Positions 1-9,080 of a stretch of 64,000 nucleotides of DNA are shown one piece after another. Position numbers and translations under genes: made by a program. Position 1 is the stretch's first letter. Each line of letters opens with the position of its first letter. Origin of the DNA: Solitalea agri (GTDB lineage: Bacteria > Bacteroidota > Bacteroidia > Sphingobacteriales > Sphingobacteriaceae). Under the pieces are notes generated by a model. That model was not told the DNA's origin. It saw nothing but the letters and a program-made list of their open reading frames with translations, and did not search any database. Location of the stretch: assembly GCF_023914155.1 (NCBI RefSeq), contig NZ_JAMWYS010000058.1, positions 1 through 64,000 of the forward strand, read 5' to 3'.

Positions 1-39
1 AAATCCTGCTTTAACTTGTTGATAACCCCTGAAAATAGA

Positions 40-68
40 AAGAGGCCGTCCTTTTGAGACAGCCTCTT
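40..68 (-). terminator. Rho-independent terminator of the thioredoxin-fold gene
   Basis: A 10-bp stem (41-50 with 58-67, extended by 40/68) contains one wobble pair when read on the minus strand and is followed there by a T-rich run. It lies just past the stop codon at 77, so it should end that transcript. Confidence 0.7.
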
Positions 69-76
69 CTTCGTTT

Positions 77-613
77 TTACATTTTTTTTAAAGTCGATTT
101 ATACTCTTCCCATTTTTTACTTAAATAATGATTCTCAGCAAAATAGTTAAGTATTGGAATAAACTCATCACTATTAATAAAACCGGTTAGGTTAGTCAAT
201 AATTGGAGTTTTTCATCAAGAAATATGGTGTTTGGATATGCCATGTGACCATTTAGGATAGCCGCGGCAAACTCATTGCATTTGTAGTTAGCATTGTAGG
301 CATATATCTTTTTATTAAAGGTAATAGTATCCCTTGTTTCGGCATTCAGCTTTACAGCGTAAAAATCCCTATTGATGATTTCTACAACATCATCATTTTG
401 ATAGGTCTTTTTATCCATCGTTTTGCACCATCCGCACCAGTCAGTATAAACATCGATTAGTATTTTTTTAGGCTTATTCTTCATAAGTGCTTCAACTTCA
501 TGTATGTTTAACCATTTAATCTCTTTTTTTTGCTGACTGTAACAAAAATTAGACAGTAGCAAAAAGCTTGTTAAAACACTTAAAAAGGCTCTTTTTGTAA
601 AAACTAAAGGCAT
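77..613 (-). CDS. Exported thioredoxin-fold protein (CGWC)
   Basis: 178 aa with an N-terminal hydrophobic signal segment (about residues 8-26, ending near CYSQ), so it is probably periplasmic. A thioredoxin-like domain follows, with the redox motif WCGWC (cysteines 60 and 63) in the context DVYTDWCGWCKTMDKKTY. This is the pattern of the thioredoxin_7/DUF255-like group common in Bacteroidota. The likely role is thiol-disulfide exchange in the cell envelope; the partner cannot be told from sequence. It is transcribed alone, divergent from ubiX, with a terminator right behind it. I see no TAnnTTTG box on the minus strand upstream. The family call is firm; the substrate is unknown. Confidence 0.85.
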   Translation of the reverse strand: MPLVFTKRAFLSVLTSFLLLSNFCYSQQKKEIKWLNIHEVEALMKNKPKKILIDVYTDWCGWCKTMDKKTYQNDDVVEIINRDFYAVKLNAETRDTITFNKKIYAYNANYKCNEFAAAILNGHMAYPNTIFLDEKLQLLTNLTGFINSDEFIPILNYFAENHYLSKKWEEYKSTLKKM

Positions 614-660
614 ATTCTTAATTTTTTTATAAAATATTTTAATAATCTAGTAAATCTTTC

Positions 661-668
661 TACTTTTG
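661..668 (+). promoter_or_regulatory. Bacteroidota -7 promoter element TACTTTTG
   Basis: An exact match to TAnnTTTG. Transcription would begin near 675, only about 65 bases before a strong terminator. I see no clear -33 TTG at the usual distance. The box sits in the small perfect palindrome CTACTTTTGTAG apart from its centre, and this could be chance. Confidence 0.55.
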
Positions 669-674
669 TAGAGC

Positions 675-739
675 CCACCCAGGGCATGTTTTTCATAGGT
701 AGATGTGGGGTCGATTAAGAGATTAATCGGCCCTTTTTT
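675..739 (+). ncRNA. Candidate short RNA or attenuated leader upstream of ubiX
   Basis: Between the -7 box at 661-668 and a strong terminator at 708-739 lies a transcript of about 65 nt. It has a small hairpin GCCC-ACCCA-GGGC (673-685) and a second possible pairing of CCCAC (674-678) with GTGGG (705-709) that would compete with the base of the terminator stem. It also holds a 10-codon reading frame, ATG 686 to TAA 716-718 (MFFIGRCGVD), whose stop lies inside the terminator stem. It could be a small RNA or an attenuator for ubiX. I do not recognise a known riboswitch class. Confidence 0.4.
708..739 (+). terminator. Strong rho-independent terminator, GAGA tetraloop
   Basis: An 11-bp stem (708-718 with 723-733, one G-U pair) is closed by the GNRA-type tetraloop GAGA and followed by seven T. 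It lies about 130 bases before the ubiX start and not behind any plus-strand gene. Confidence 0.8.
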
Positions 740-871
740 ATTATCAGCATTTTTTGCTCCGACTTTCATATATTTTAATTAGCGAGTGAATTTACTCATT
801 AGGCTTTAATTTGAAGTAGTAAAATAGAATTCGTTCAAGAGGTGTTTATTAAACAACTGATTTTCAGTAAA

Positions 872-1435
872 ATGAAACATAAAATCATAATTGCGATTAC
901 AGGTGCTAGTGGCTCTATTTACGCAAAGGTATTGCTTGATAAACTTGTTCAACTTCGTCATCAGGTTGAGGAAATTGGAATTGTGATGTCTGACAATGCC
1001 AAGCAGGTTTGGGAGTTCGAACTGGATGATAACTCCTATTCGAAATACCCATTCAAATTTTATGATAAAAAAGATTTCATGGCACCTTTTGCTTCAGGAT
1101 CTGCAAAGTTTAATACGATGATTATTGCTCCTTGCTCTATGGGAACTTTAGCCCGTATTGCTGCTGGTGTTTCTGATGATTTGATAACAAGGTCGGCGGA
1201 TGTGATTCTAAAAGAAAGAAGAAGGCTTATTCTGGTAACCCGTGATACACCTCTGAACCTGATTCATATAAACAATATGAAGACGGTTACAGAAGCTGGA
1301 GGAATAATTTGCCCCGCCAGTCCTTCATTTTACAGCAAACCAAAAACGCATGAAGAGATTGCCCTAACCGTAGTTAACCGTGTAATAGACCTTGCCGGTT
1401 TAGAAATGGATTCCTTCAGATGGGGAGAGCAATAA
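872..1435 (+). CDS. ubiX: Flavin prenyltransferase UbiX
   Basis: 187 aa. Makes prenylated FMN by joining dimethylallyl phosphate to FMN, the cofactor of UbiD-type (de)carboxylases. Visible motifs are the N-terminal flavin-binding ITGASGSIYAKVLLDKL, the central IAPCSMGTLARIAAGVSDDL, and KERRRLILVTRDTPLNLIH near the C-terminus. I start it at ATG 872 because MKHKIIIAITGASG matches the usual family N-terminus; a GTG at 842 would add ten residues of no family character. No UbiD lies in this window. Because the organism uses the futalosine menaquinone route (mqnE/mqnA at 53-56 kb), a UbiD-like late step of that pathway is a plausible user of the cofactor; this link is inference. Confidence 0.93.
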   Translation: MKHKIIIAITGASGSIYAKVLLDKLVQLRHQVEEIGIVMSDNAKQVWEFELDDNSYSKYPFKFYDKKDFMAPFASGSAKFNTMIIAPCSMGTLARIAAGVSDDLITRSADVILKERRRLILVTRDTPLNLIHINNMKTVTEAGGIICPASPSFYSKPKTHEEIALTVVNRVIDLAGLEMDSFRWGEQ

Positions 1436-1565
1436 GCAATATGGAGAAGTGAAAATATGAGGGTTTGAAATGAGAAAATAATGGAAATAACTTATACATC
1501 AATTAATCAGCTAATTACTACATTTTCAAATTCTCAAATTATCTGATTTTAAATTTCAAAAAACT

Positions 1566-1573
1566 TATCTTTG
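1566..1573 (+). promoter_or_regulatory. -7 promoter element TATCTTTG of mtaB
   Basis: An exact match to TAnnTTTG, ending only 7 bases before the mtaB ATG at 1581. The transcript should therefore be leaderless or nearly so. No good -33 TTG is seen. Confidence 0.7.
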
Positions 1574-1580
1574 CGCCCTT

Positions 1581-2915
1581 ATGAATTCGCCTCAAAAAGT
1601 TAGTTTTTATACACTTGGATGCAAGTTGAACTTCTCCGAAACCTCGACCATCGGCCGTATGTTTGCCGATAATGGCTATGTGCAGGTTGAGTTTCAGGAG
1701 GGTGCTGATGTGTACGTGATTAATACTTGTTCGGTAACTGAAAACGCCGACAAAAAGTGTAAGAAGGTTGTGAAAGAGGCTCTTAAATATTCACCCGGAG
1801 CCTATGTGGTAATAATTGGCTGCTATGCCCAGTTGAAACCTGCCGAAATTGCTGAAATTCCAGGGGTTGATTTGGTTTTAGGTGCTGCAGAGAAATTCAG
1901 GTTATTAGATTTTATAAGCGACCTAACTAAAAAGCCTAAAGCTGAAGTTCATAATCAGCCTATTAACGAAGCTAATACATTCATTTCATCATATTCTATT
2001 GGAGACCGAACCCGTGCTTTCTTAAAGGTTCAGGATGGTTGCGATTATACTTGTTCTTTCTGTACCATTCCTTTGGCCCGTGGAGCGAGCAGAAGCGATA
2101 CGATTGAAAATATTGTGAAATCGGCTGCTGAAATTGCAGCTTCAGGGGTAAAAGAAATTGTGCTAACCGGAGTGAATATTGGTGATTATGGGAAAGGTGA
2201 GCATGGTAACAAAAAGCATGAGAGTACGTTTCTAGAGTTGGTTCAAGCCCTTGATAAGGTGGAAGGAATTGATCGAATACGTATTTCATCGGTTGAGCCG
2301 AACCTGTTGACCAATGAGGTTATTGAATTTGTAGCTCAATCAAAGCGATTTGTACCCCATTTTCATATTCCGTTGCAATCGGGGAATAATAAAGTGCTGG
2401 GGCTTATGCGTCGCCGGTACAAAAGAGAGCTATATGCCGAACGTGTTGCCAAAATCAAATCATTAATGCCAGATTGTTGTATCGGTGTTGATGTTATTGT
2501 TGGATTTCCTGGTGAGACTAAAGAAGATTTCCTTGATACCTATAATTTCCTGAATGAACTGGACATCTCTTATTTGCATGTTTTCACTTACTCAGAAAGA
2601 GAAAATACTCCTGCTACAAACTTTGATGGGGTAGTTAGTGGTTCGGAACGAGCCGATAGAAGCAAAATGCTGCATATTCTTTCGGAGAAAAAACGCCGTT
2701 ACTTCTACGAGCAAAATTTGACTAAAAACTATCAGGTTTTATTTGAGGCCGACTGCAAAGATGGTAAAATGCATGGCTTTACCCGTAACTATATTAAGGT
2801 TTCAGTAAAGTACGATCCTGTTTTAGTTAATGAACTAAAAGAGGTTCAACTGGTTGCAATAAACACCGAAGGAGATGTTGATATTAAAGAAGCTGATGAA
2901 ATTCTGGTTCATTAA
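1581..2915 (+). CDS. mtaB: tRNA t6A37 methylthiotransferase MtaB
   Basis: 444 aa, normal length. A radical-SAM enzyme that converts t6A37 to ms2t6A37 in tRNAs reading ANN codons. The N-terminal MTTase domain has its three cluster cysteines at 14 (LGCKLNFSE), 50 (INTCSVT) and 81 (IIGCYAQ). The radical-SAM cluster CxxxCxxC is at 154, 158 and 161 (CDYTCSFC). A C-terminal TRAM-like segment follows. The LGCKxN form of the first motif and the overall layout fit MtaB better than MiaB or RimO. The start at 1581 is fixed by the promoter seven bases upstream. Confidence 0.94.
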   Translation: MNSPQKVSFYTLGCKLNFSETSTIGRMFADNGYVQVEFQEGADVYVINTCSVTENADKKCKKVVKEALKYSPGAYVVIIGCYAQLKPAEIAEIPGVDLVLGAAEKFRLLDFISDLTKKPKAEVHNQPINEANTFISSYSIGDRTRAFLKVQDGCDYTCSFCTIPLARGASRSDTIENIVKSAAEIAASGVKEIVLTGVNIGDYGKGEHGNKKHESTFLELVQALDKVEGIDRIRISSVEPNLLTNEVIEFVAQSKRFVPHFHIPLQSGNNKVLGLMRRRYKRELYAERVAKIKSLMPDCCIGVDVIVGFPGETKEDFLDTYNFLNELDISYLHVFTYSERENTPATNFDGVVSGSERADRSKMLHILSEKKRRYFYEQNLTKNYQVLFEADCKDGKMHGFTRNYIKVSVKYDPVLVNELKEVQLVAINTEGDVDIKEADEILVH

Positions 2916-2969
2916 TATTTGTTGACTATTCTTTTTTAAACATTTTAAAACCTAATAACCGTATTACAG

Positions 2970-3440
2970 ATGGCTCACGGAGAACGCCGTAAAAAAGCCC
3001 TTACTCTCTCAAAAAAAGTATTTGAAAATAAAACTTTTAGATTTCTGGTATCAGGAGGCACAGCTACATTAGTTGATATAGCTCTCTATCGGGTTTTCTA
3101 CTATTATATACTGGAGCAACAATCTGTAAACTTTCTTGGTTCAGTAATAAGTGCCCATACTGCGGCACTCTGTGTTTCATTTACAGCCGGTTTTATTACT
3201 AATTTTCTGATTAGCAAGTTTTTTGTTTTCAATAACTCAAACCTTGGTACACGTGTACAGTTATTCAGGTATGCATTAGTGGCGGCCATTAATTTTTCAG
3301 CTAATTATTTCCTGTTGAAATTATTTGTGGAGTTTATGCATTTAGAGCCCACGCTTTCAAGAGCTTTTTCAGCGATGATTGTGGCTATAATGAGCTTTTT
3401 GTTAGGAAAATATTTCGCATTCAGAGTAAAAACAGTTTAA
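2970..3440 (+). CDS. GtrA family membrane protein
   Basis: 156 aa with four hydrophobic segments: about 27-45, 60-82 (wide), 95-118 and 125-150. This is the layout of the GtrA family. Members are thought to move or hold polyprenyl-phosphate-linked sugars for cell-surface glycan modification, though many have no proven role. The stop codon is one base from the start of the following inositol-monophosphatase gene, so the two are very probably co-transcribed. No glycosyltransferase partner is adjacent, which is unusual for gtr-type operons. Confidence 0.85.
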   Translation: MAHGERRKKALTLSKKVFENKTFRFLVSGGTATLVDIALYRVFYYYILEQQSVNFLGSVISAHTAALCVSFTAGFITNFLISKFFVFNNSNLGTRVQLFRYALVAAINFSANYFLLKLFVEFMHLEPTLSRAFSAMIVAIMSFLLGKYFAFRVKTV

Positions 3441-3441
3441 T

Positions 3442-4233
3442 ATGATTGATTTAGCAAACATTTTTTTACAAGTAAAAGAGATCACGTTAGCAACAGGAGC
3501 TTTTATCAGGGAAGAGCGTAAAAAGTTTAGCACTGATAAGATTGAATATAAAGGATTGAATAATCTGGTGTCATACGTAGATAAAACATCAGAAGAAATG
3601 ATTGTAAAGGCATTAGAAGAAATTCTGCCTGAAGCAGGTTTTATAACAGAAGAAGAAACCATTAATAAAACTGGAGAGCGATATAATTGGATTGTTGACC
3701 CTTTGGATGGAACCACCAATTTTATTCACGGAATACCTACCTATTCCATTAGTATAGCCCTTCATGAATATGATGAGCCTGTATTAGGTGTAGTGTACGA
3801 AATTAATCTTGATGAGTTATTTTATACCTGGAAAGGGGAGAAGGCCTATTTAAATGGTCACCCTATTAATGTTTCAGGAAATAAAACTTTGGGTGAATCA
3901 TTGCTAGCTACCGGATTCCCGTACTATGATTTTGATAAAGCAGAACAATATATTTCTGTTTTTAAAGAATTAATGCAACAAACACATGGATTACGAAGGA
4001 TTGGTTCAGCAGCTGTAGATTTGGCTTATGTTGCATGTGGACGTTTTGATGGCTACTTCGAGTTTAATTTAAACGCGTATGATGTTGCAGCCGGAGCCTA
4101 TCTTGTAAAACAGGCTGGTGGAACAATCCACAATTTTACTGGTGGCGATGAGTACATTAATACTCGTGAGATAGTTGCAGGAAACGGTTTTACGGGAGAT
4201 AATATTCTAAAAATTACTAAACAATACTTTTAA
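3442..4233 (+). CDS. Inositol monophosphatase family protein (SuhB-like)
   Basis: 263 aa, full length. A Mg2+/Li+-sensitive phosphatase fold. Visible metal ligands are E70/E71 (GFITEEET), D86 and D89 in IVDPLDGTTNFIHG, and the late aspartate in NLNAYDVAAG. The substrate could be inositol-1-phosphate, another sugar phosphate or PAP-like nucleotides; sequence alone does not decide. It starts one base after the GtrA stop (TAATATG), which suggests translational coupling. Confidence 0.9.
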   Translation: MIDLANIFLQVKEITLATGAFIREERKKFSTDKIEYKGLNNLVSYVDKTSEEMIVKALEEILPEAGFITEEETINKTGERYNWIVDPLDGTTNFIHGIPTYSISIALHEYDEPVLGVVYEINLDELFYTWKGEKAYLNGHPINVSGNKTLGESLLATGFPYYDFDKAEQYISVFKELMQQTHGLRRIGSAAVDLAYVACGRFDGYFEFNLNAYDVAAGAYLVKQAGGTIHNFTGGDEYINTREIVAGNGFTGDNILKITKQYF

Positions 4234-4352
4234 TTCACAACAACAGAACCATTTTGTTGATTATTTATCAATTAATAGGGGTTAATAATTCTTTTTAATT
4301 AACTGAAAATCTGTTTTATGTAAAAAATATATTAATATCTGGTAAGTTTTTT

Positions 4353-4382
4353 TTGACAATTAGGTTGAGGATTTTATATTAG
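4353..4382 (+). promoter_or_regulatory. Probable promoter of the first susC-like gene
   Basis: A TTG (4353-4355, within TTGACA), 19 bases, then TATATTAG (4375-4382), one mismatch from TAnnTTTG. The spacing fits Bacteroidota -33/-7 promoters. The leader behind it carries a perfect 6-bp hairpin ATTGAG-CTAA-CTCAAT (4397-4412) that could be an mRNA structure or an operator. Confidence 0.5.
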
Positions 4383-4447
4383 CACTCGAATTAAGCATTG
4401 AGCTAACTCAATCAGCAATAATTTAAAAAGAAAAAACAGCCAGTATT

Positions 4448-7400
4448 ATGAAAAAAACTTTACCCTTAAGGCTATGCTATGCCTTAATGTTAGCCCCTGC
4501 TTTGGGGTCGGCAATGGCATCACCAAATGTCAATCATTATCTAATCACCAAAATTTCTAAAGCAGATGTAACCGTTACCGGTACTATTACCGATGACACG
4601 GGTATGCCTCTTCCTGGTGTTACTGTAACAATCAAAGGAACAACTAAAGGCTCCACAACTGATGTTGATGGTGTTTATTCTATTGTAACTCCTGCTGATG
4701 CTACATTAGTTTTCCAATTCATCGGTTTTGTAAAGCAGGAAGTAACCCTGAATGGTAAAATCACCAAGGTTAATATCACTCTAAAACCTGAGTCAAAAGT
4801 ACTTAATGAGGTGGTTGTAATTGGTTACGGAACAAAAGCTAAAAAGGATTTAACCGGTTCAATTGCTTCTGTTAATCAGAAAGACTTCTTAAAAGGACCA
4901 ATAGCTTCCCCAGAACAGTTATTGACAGGTAAGGTTGCCGGTGTTCAAATCGTATCTAATGGTGGAGCTCCAGGTGCAGGTGCAAACATTTTAATACGTG
5001 GAGGAAGTTCACTTAATGCTTCAAATTATCCATTAATTGTTATTGATGGGGTACAAATGGACAATGGTTCTCTAGCAGGTTCTCAAAACCCTCTGAGTCG
5101 TATCGATCCTAAAGACATCGAGTCATTCAGTATCTTAAAAGATGCTTCATCAGCGGCTATTTATGGTTCACGTGCAACAAACGGTGTTGTAATCATTACC
5201 ACCAAAAAAGGGGTTGATGATAAATTGAAAGTTAATTTCACCACTTCAAATGGTGTGCAGCAAATTATCAAGAAAGTAGATGTATTGTCAGCCGATCAGT
5301 TCCGTGCATATGTAAACGCTAATGGTACACAAGCTCAGAAAGATATGATGGGTAATGCTAGTACTGACTGGCAAAATGAAATTTATCAGAAGGCATTTAC
5401 TACTGACAATTCATTAAGTCTTACTGGTGGTATTAAAAAGCTTCCTTATCGTGCTTCTGTTGGTTATTTAAACCAAGATGGTATTGTGCGTACAGATAAC
5501 ATGAAACGCGTAGCAACTGCTCTTTCGCTTACTCCTAAATTTTTCAAAAACAGCCTTTCAGTTGAAGCTAACGGGCGTTTTTCAAATATTAAAAATTCAT
5601 TCTCAAATGGAGGAGCTATCGGAAGCGCGATCTCATTTGATCCGACACAAACTATTTATGGTAATGATAGTAAATATGATAAGTATGGTGGGTATTACCA
5701 ATGGTTAGACAACAAAGGCGACTGGAACAACCAAACAACAGCCAATCCTGTTGCATTATTAAACCAGAATTCAAACCATAGTACGGTTAACCAGTTTTTA
5801 GGAAATCTTCGTTTAGATTACAAATTCCCGTTTCTTCCTGCTTTAAAAGCTAATCTTAATGTTGGTTATGATTACAGTAAAGGAGAAGGGCAAACAATTG
5901 CAGATGCTGATGCTGCGCCTCAATATTACAACAGATATCAAAACGCTAAGTATTCACAAGAGAGAATCAATAAGTCATTTGATTTCTTCTTTAATTACAA
6001 TAAAGATATCAAATCAATTGAGAGTAGCTTAGATGCTACTGCTGGTTATACTTATCAGGATGTTTTAAGCAACCAAGGAAATTATGCTACTTATACAACT
6101 GATGGTTCTGAGCAAACTTTAGCTGCAACTCCTTATCCTAACAAGCAACAAAATACAATGGTTTCCTTCTTTGGTCGTTTAAACTACACCTTAAAAGATA
6201 AGTATTTACTTCAAGCCAGTATGCGTGCTGATGGTTCTTCGAGATTTTCACCAGAAAAACGTTGGGGATATTTCCCATCTATCTCAGGTGCTTGGAAAGT
6301 TAATTTAGAGGATTTTATGAAAGACTCCAAAACTATTAGTGACTTTAAGTTGCGTGCAGGTTGGGGTGTTACAGGTCAGCAAGATGGTATTGCTAATTAT
6401 GGCTATATCCCAGTTTATGGACTTTCAACATCAACCGCTCAATATCAATTTGGGGACACTTTTTATCAGATGTACCGCCCTGTAGCGTATGATGCTAATT
6501 TGAAATGGGAAGAAACCAAAGCGTTTAACATTGGTATGGATCTAGGTTTCGCTAATAACCGGATTACTGCTACTATTGATGCCTATAATAAAAATACTTC
6601 AGATTTATTGAGTATAATTCCGGTTCCAGCAGGTGCTAATTTTAGCAACATGCTATTAACAAATGTTGGTTCATTAAATAATAAAGGTATTGAGTTAACT
6701 GTTAACACCATTCCGGTAAGCAAAAAAGATCTTACATGGAACATTGGCTTTAACGTTGGCTTCAATAAAAATGAGATTACCAAACTTTCACTTGTAGAAG
6801 ACCCTACATCACCTGGTGTTTTAACAGGAGGTATAACTGGAGGTACCGGTAGCTCGGTTCAGATCTATAGTGTTGGCCACCCTGTTGGTTCATATTATAT
6901 GTATCAGCAAGTTTATGATGCTGCAGGAAAACCAATTGAAGGTGCTTATGTAGATAGAAACAAAGATGGTATTTTAAATAACCAAGATCTGTATCAATAT
7001 AAATCATCAAATCCTGATGTAACTTTTGGAGCTAATACATCATTAAACTACAAGAAATGGACAGCATCAATGTCGTTCCATGGCTCTCTTGGTAACTATG
7101 TATATAACAACGTTTATTCAAACAGAGGTGTAAACACAACACTCCTGAATCCATTAAATTTCCTGGCTAATGCCTCTACAAACTTGTTAACTACAGGCTT
7201 CAATGGTACTCAGTTCAATTCTGATTATTATTTGCAGAATGCTTCATTCTTCCGTATGGATAACTTCAACTTAGGTTACAATTTTGGTAAGATTAACAAG
7301 GCAATCTCAAATTTGAGCTTGACAGCAAACGTTCAGAATGTGTTTACAATTACTAAATACACAGGCTTAGATCCGGAAATTTCTAACGGTATTGATTATA

Positions 7401-7453
7401 ACTTTTACCCTCGTCCACGTACGTTCACTTTAGGGGTAGGAGTAGATTTCTAG
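4448..7453 (+). CDS. SusC/RagA-family TonB-dependent outer-membrane transporter (set 1)
   Basis: 1001 aa. Signal peptide (about 1-25), a carboxypeptidase-regulatory-like beta domain (about 38-115), the conserved VVIGYGTKAKKDLTGSI boundary, a plug domain (about 130-245, with GKVAGVQIVSNGG and DASSAAIYGSRATNGV), then a beta-barrel ending in the aromatic FTLGVGVDF. It imports oligosaccharides across the outer membrane with TonB energy, capped by its SusD partner, which starts 24 bases downstream. The amylase and starch-binding SusE-like lipoproteins that follow suggest malto-oligosaccharides. Its own promoter is probably at 4353-4382. Confidence 0.93.
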   Translation: MKKTLPLRLCYALMLAPALGSAMASPNVNHYLITKISKADVTVTGTITDDTGMPLPGVTVTIKGTTKGSTTDVDGVYSIVTPADATLVFQFIGFVKQEVTLNGKITKVNITLKPESKVLNEVVVIGYGTKAKKDLTGSIASVNQKDFLKGPIASPEQLLTGKVAGVQIVSNGGAPGAGANILIRGGSSLNASNYPLIVIDGVQMDNGSLAGSQNPLSRIDPKDIESFSILKDASSAAIYGSRATNGVVIITTKKGVDDKLKVNFTTSNGVQQIIKKVDVLSADQFRAYVNANGTQAQKDMMGNASTDWQNEIYQKAFTTDNSLSLTGGIKKLPYRASVGYLNQDGIVRTDNMKRVATALSLTPKFFKNSLSVEANGRFSNIKNSFSNGGAIGSAISFDPTQTIYGNDSKYDKYGGYYQWLDNKGDWNNQTTANPVALLNQNSNHSTVNQFLGNLRLDYKFPFLPALKANLNVGYDYSKGEGQTIADADAAPQYYNRYQNAKYSQERINKSFDFFFNYNKDIKSIESSLDATAGYTYQDVLSNQGNYATYTTDGSEQTLAATPYPNKQQNTMVSFFGRLNYTLKDKYLLQASMRADGSSRFSPEKRWGYFPSISGAWKVNLEDFMKDSKTISDFKLRAGWGVTGQQDGIANYGYIPVYGLSTSTAQYQFGDTFYQMYRPVAYDANLKWEETKAFNIGMDLGFANNRITATIDAYNKNTSDLLSIIPVPAGANFSNMLLTNVGSLNNKGIELTVNTIPVSKKDLTWNIGFNVGFNKNEITKLSLVEDPTSPGVLTGGITGGTGSSVQIYSVGHPVGSYYMYQQVYDAAGKPIEGAYVDRNKDGILNNQDLYQYKSSNPDVTFGANTSLNYKKWTASMSFHGSLGNYVYNNVYSNRGVNTTLLNPLNFLANASTNLLTTGFNGTQFNSDYYLQNASFFRMDNFNLGYNFGKINKAISNLSLTANVQNVFTITKYTGLDPEISNGIDYNFYPRPRTFTLGVGVDF

Positions 7454-7477
7454 TTACAACAATTTTAGATTATCACC

Positions 7478-9073
7478 ATGAATTCAAGATATATTAAGAA
7501 AATTTCATTAACAGGTGTATTAGCGATTGCTTTAACATCATGTATAAATGATTTGGATAGACAGCCATTTTATGATGTAACCTCAAATGTGGTTTATCAA
7601 TCAGCTGCGGGTTATAAACAAGCTTTGGCCAAAGTATATGGTAGTTTTGCTACAACCGGAAATAACGGCCCTGCAGGTCAGGGTGATTTAGGTGGAATTG
7701 ATGAAGGAACTTCAGATTTCTTCCGCTTGTTTTGGAATGCAGAGCAGCTTCCAACTGATGAAACCATTACCGCATGGAATGGAGATGCCGGCTTACAGGA
7801 TTTTCACATGATGAATTGGTCTGCTGATAATCCTTTTTTAAGAGGTTTATTTAACCGGTCATACTACCAAATTACATTGGCGAATGAATTTCTAAGAGAA
7901 TCAACTGATTCTAAATTAAGTTCACGAGGTATTAGTGGAGCAGAAGCTACTGAAATCAAATTTCAAGCAGCAGAAGCACGTTTTTTAAGAGCTTATCAGT
8001 ATTGGGTATTAGTAGATTTATTCGGTAATGTACCATTTGTTGATGAAAACAGCCCGATTGGAGCCTCATTACCTCCTCAAAAAGATAGGGTTGCTTTATT
8101 TAATTACGTAGAAAGTGAATTAAAAGCAATCGAATCTTTATTAAAAGATCCAAAAACAAATGAATATGGTCGTGCCGACAAGGCTGCTGCATGGGCTTTA
8201 TTAGCTCGTTTATATTTAAATGCAGAGGTATATACTGGCACTGCAAAATATGCTGAAGCGGCTGTATATGCTAAAAAAGTAATTAATGCAGGCTATACGT
8301 TAACTCCTAAGTATAAAGATCTTTTTGTTGCCGACAATAACGTTGCTGGTAAAAGTGAGATTATCCTTAGTATTAATTACGATGGTGCTAAAACTCAGGG
8401 CTATGGTGGCACAACATTCTTGGTAAACGGATCCGTAGGTGGTTCGATGGATAAAAATGTATCTGGTACCAGCTCAGGCTGGGGTGGACACCGCAGTACT
8501 AAAAATCTACCGCTTCAGTTCCCAACTCCATTAAGCTCTCCTGATAAACGTGCAATGTTTGTTGATAATGATGGTATGGATATTAATGAAGCTAAAGATG
8601 TTATTAGTTTCAGTAAAGGATACGCTTGTATTAAATTCAAAAACCTTAAATCAGATGGAAGCTTTTCTTCTAATATGAGTACGGGTTTTTCTGATACTGA
8701 TTTTCCTTTATTCCGTTTAGCGGAAATGCACTTAATTGTTGCTGAAGTTGCATTACGTGCTGGTAACACTACAGAAGCACTTGCTGCGGTTAATACTTTA
8801 CGAGCGCGTGCCTATGAGACAACAGCTGCAGGGCAGTTGACTACTATTGATTTAAATGAGCTGTTAAATGAACGTTCACGTGAGTTATATTGGGAAGGAT
8901 TCAGAAGAACTGACTTAATTCGTTTCCACAAATTTGTTGAAGGTTCATATTTATGGCCATGGAAAGGTGGGGCTCCTACTGGTTCGAGTGTACAAGATTA
9001 TAGAAATCTTTATCCTCTTCCTTCTGCTGATGTAACAGCTAATCCTAATCTAGTTCAAAATCCAAATTATTAA
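7478..9073 (+). CDS. SusD/RagB-family surface glycan-binding lipoprotein (set 1)
   Basis: 531 aa. Lipoprotein signal with lipobox LTSC (Cys22), followed by the acid-containing INDLD that suits surface export. The SusD helical TPR-like fold is indicated by the N-terminal half (EIKFQAAEARFLRAYQYW) and the C-terminal family motif LNERSRELYWEGFRRTDLIR. It sits on the SusC barrel as a lid and captures glycan at the cell surface. The gene follows susC by 24 bases, in one operon. A strong hairpin lies directly behind it (9081-9109), which may set the level of the next gene. Confidence 0.93.
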   Translation: MNSRYIKKISLTGVLAIALTSCINDLDRQPFYDVTSNVVYQSAAGYKQALAKVYGSFATTGNNGPAGQGDLGGIDEGTSDFFRLFWNAEQLPTDETITAWNGDAGLQDFHMMNWSADNPFLRGLFNRSYYQITLANEFLRESTDSKLSSRGISGAEATEIKFQAAEARFLRAYQYWVLVDLFGNVPFVDENSPIGASLPPQKDRVALFNYVESELKAIESLLKDPKTNEYGRADKAAAWALLARLYLNAEVYTGTAKYAEAAVYAKKVINAGYTLTPKYKDLFVADNNVAGKSEIILSINYDGAKTQGYGGTTFLVNGSVGGSMDKNVSGTSSGWGGHRSTKNLPLQFPTPLSSPDKRAMFVDNDGMDINEAKDVISFSKGYACIKFKNLKSDGSFSSNMSTGFSDTDFPLFRLAEMHLIVAEVALRAGNTTEALAAVNTLRARAYETTAAGQLTTIDLNELLNERSRELYWEGFRRTDLIRFHKFVEGSYLWPWKGGAPTGSSVQDYRNLYPLPSADVTANPNLVQNPNY

Positions 9074-9080
9074 TTTTTTT

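Noticed and set aside
1438-1565. Possible repeat (TTTGAAATGAGAA with TTCTCAAATT words) between ubiX and mtaB
   Set aside because: The matches are short, imperfect and in AT-rich sequence, so chance is likely.
1996-2289. 97-aa minus-strand frame inside mtaB
   Set aside because: It lies wholly within the conserved coding region of mtaB and shows no protein-family features.
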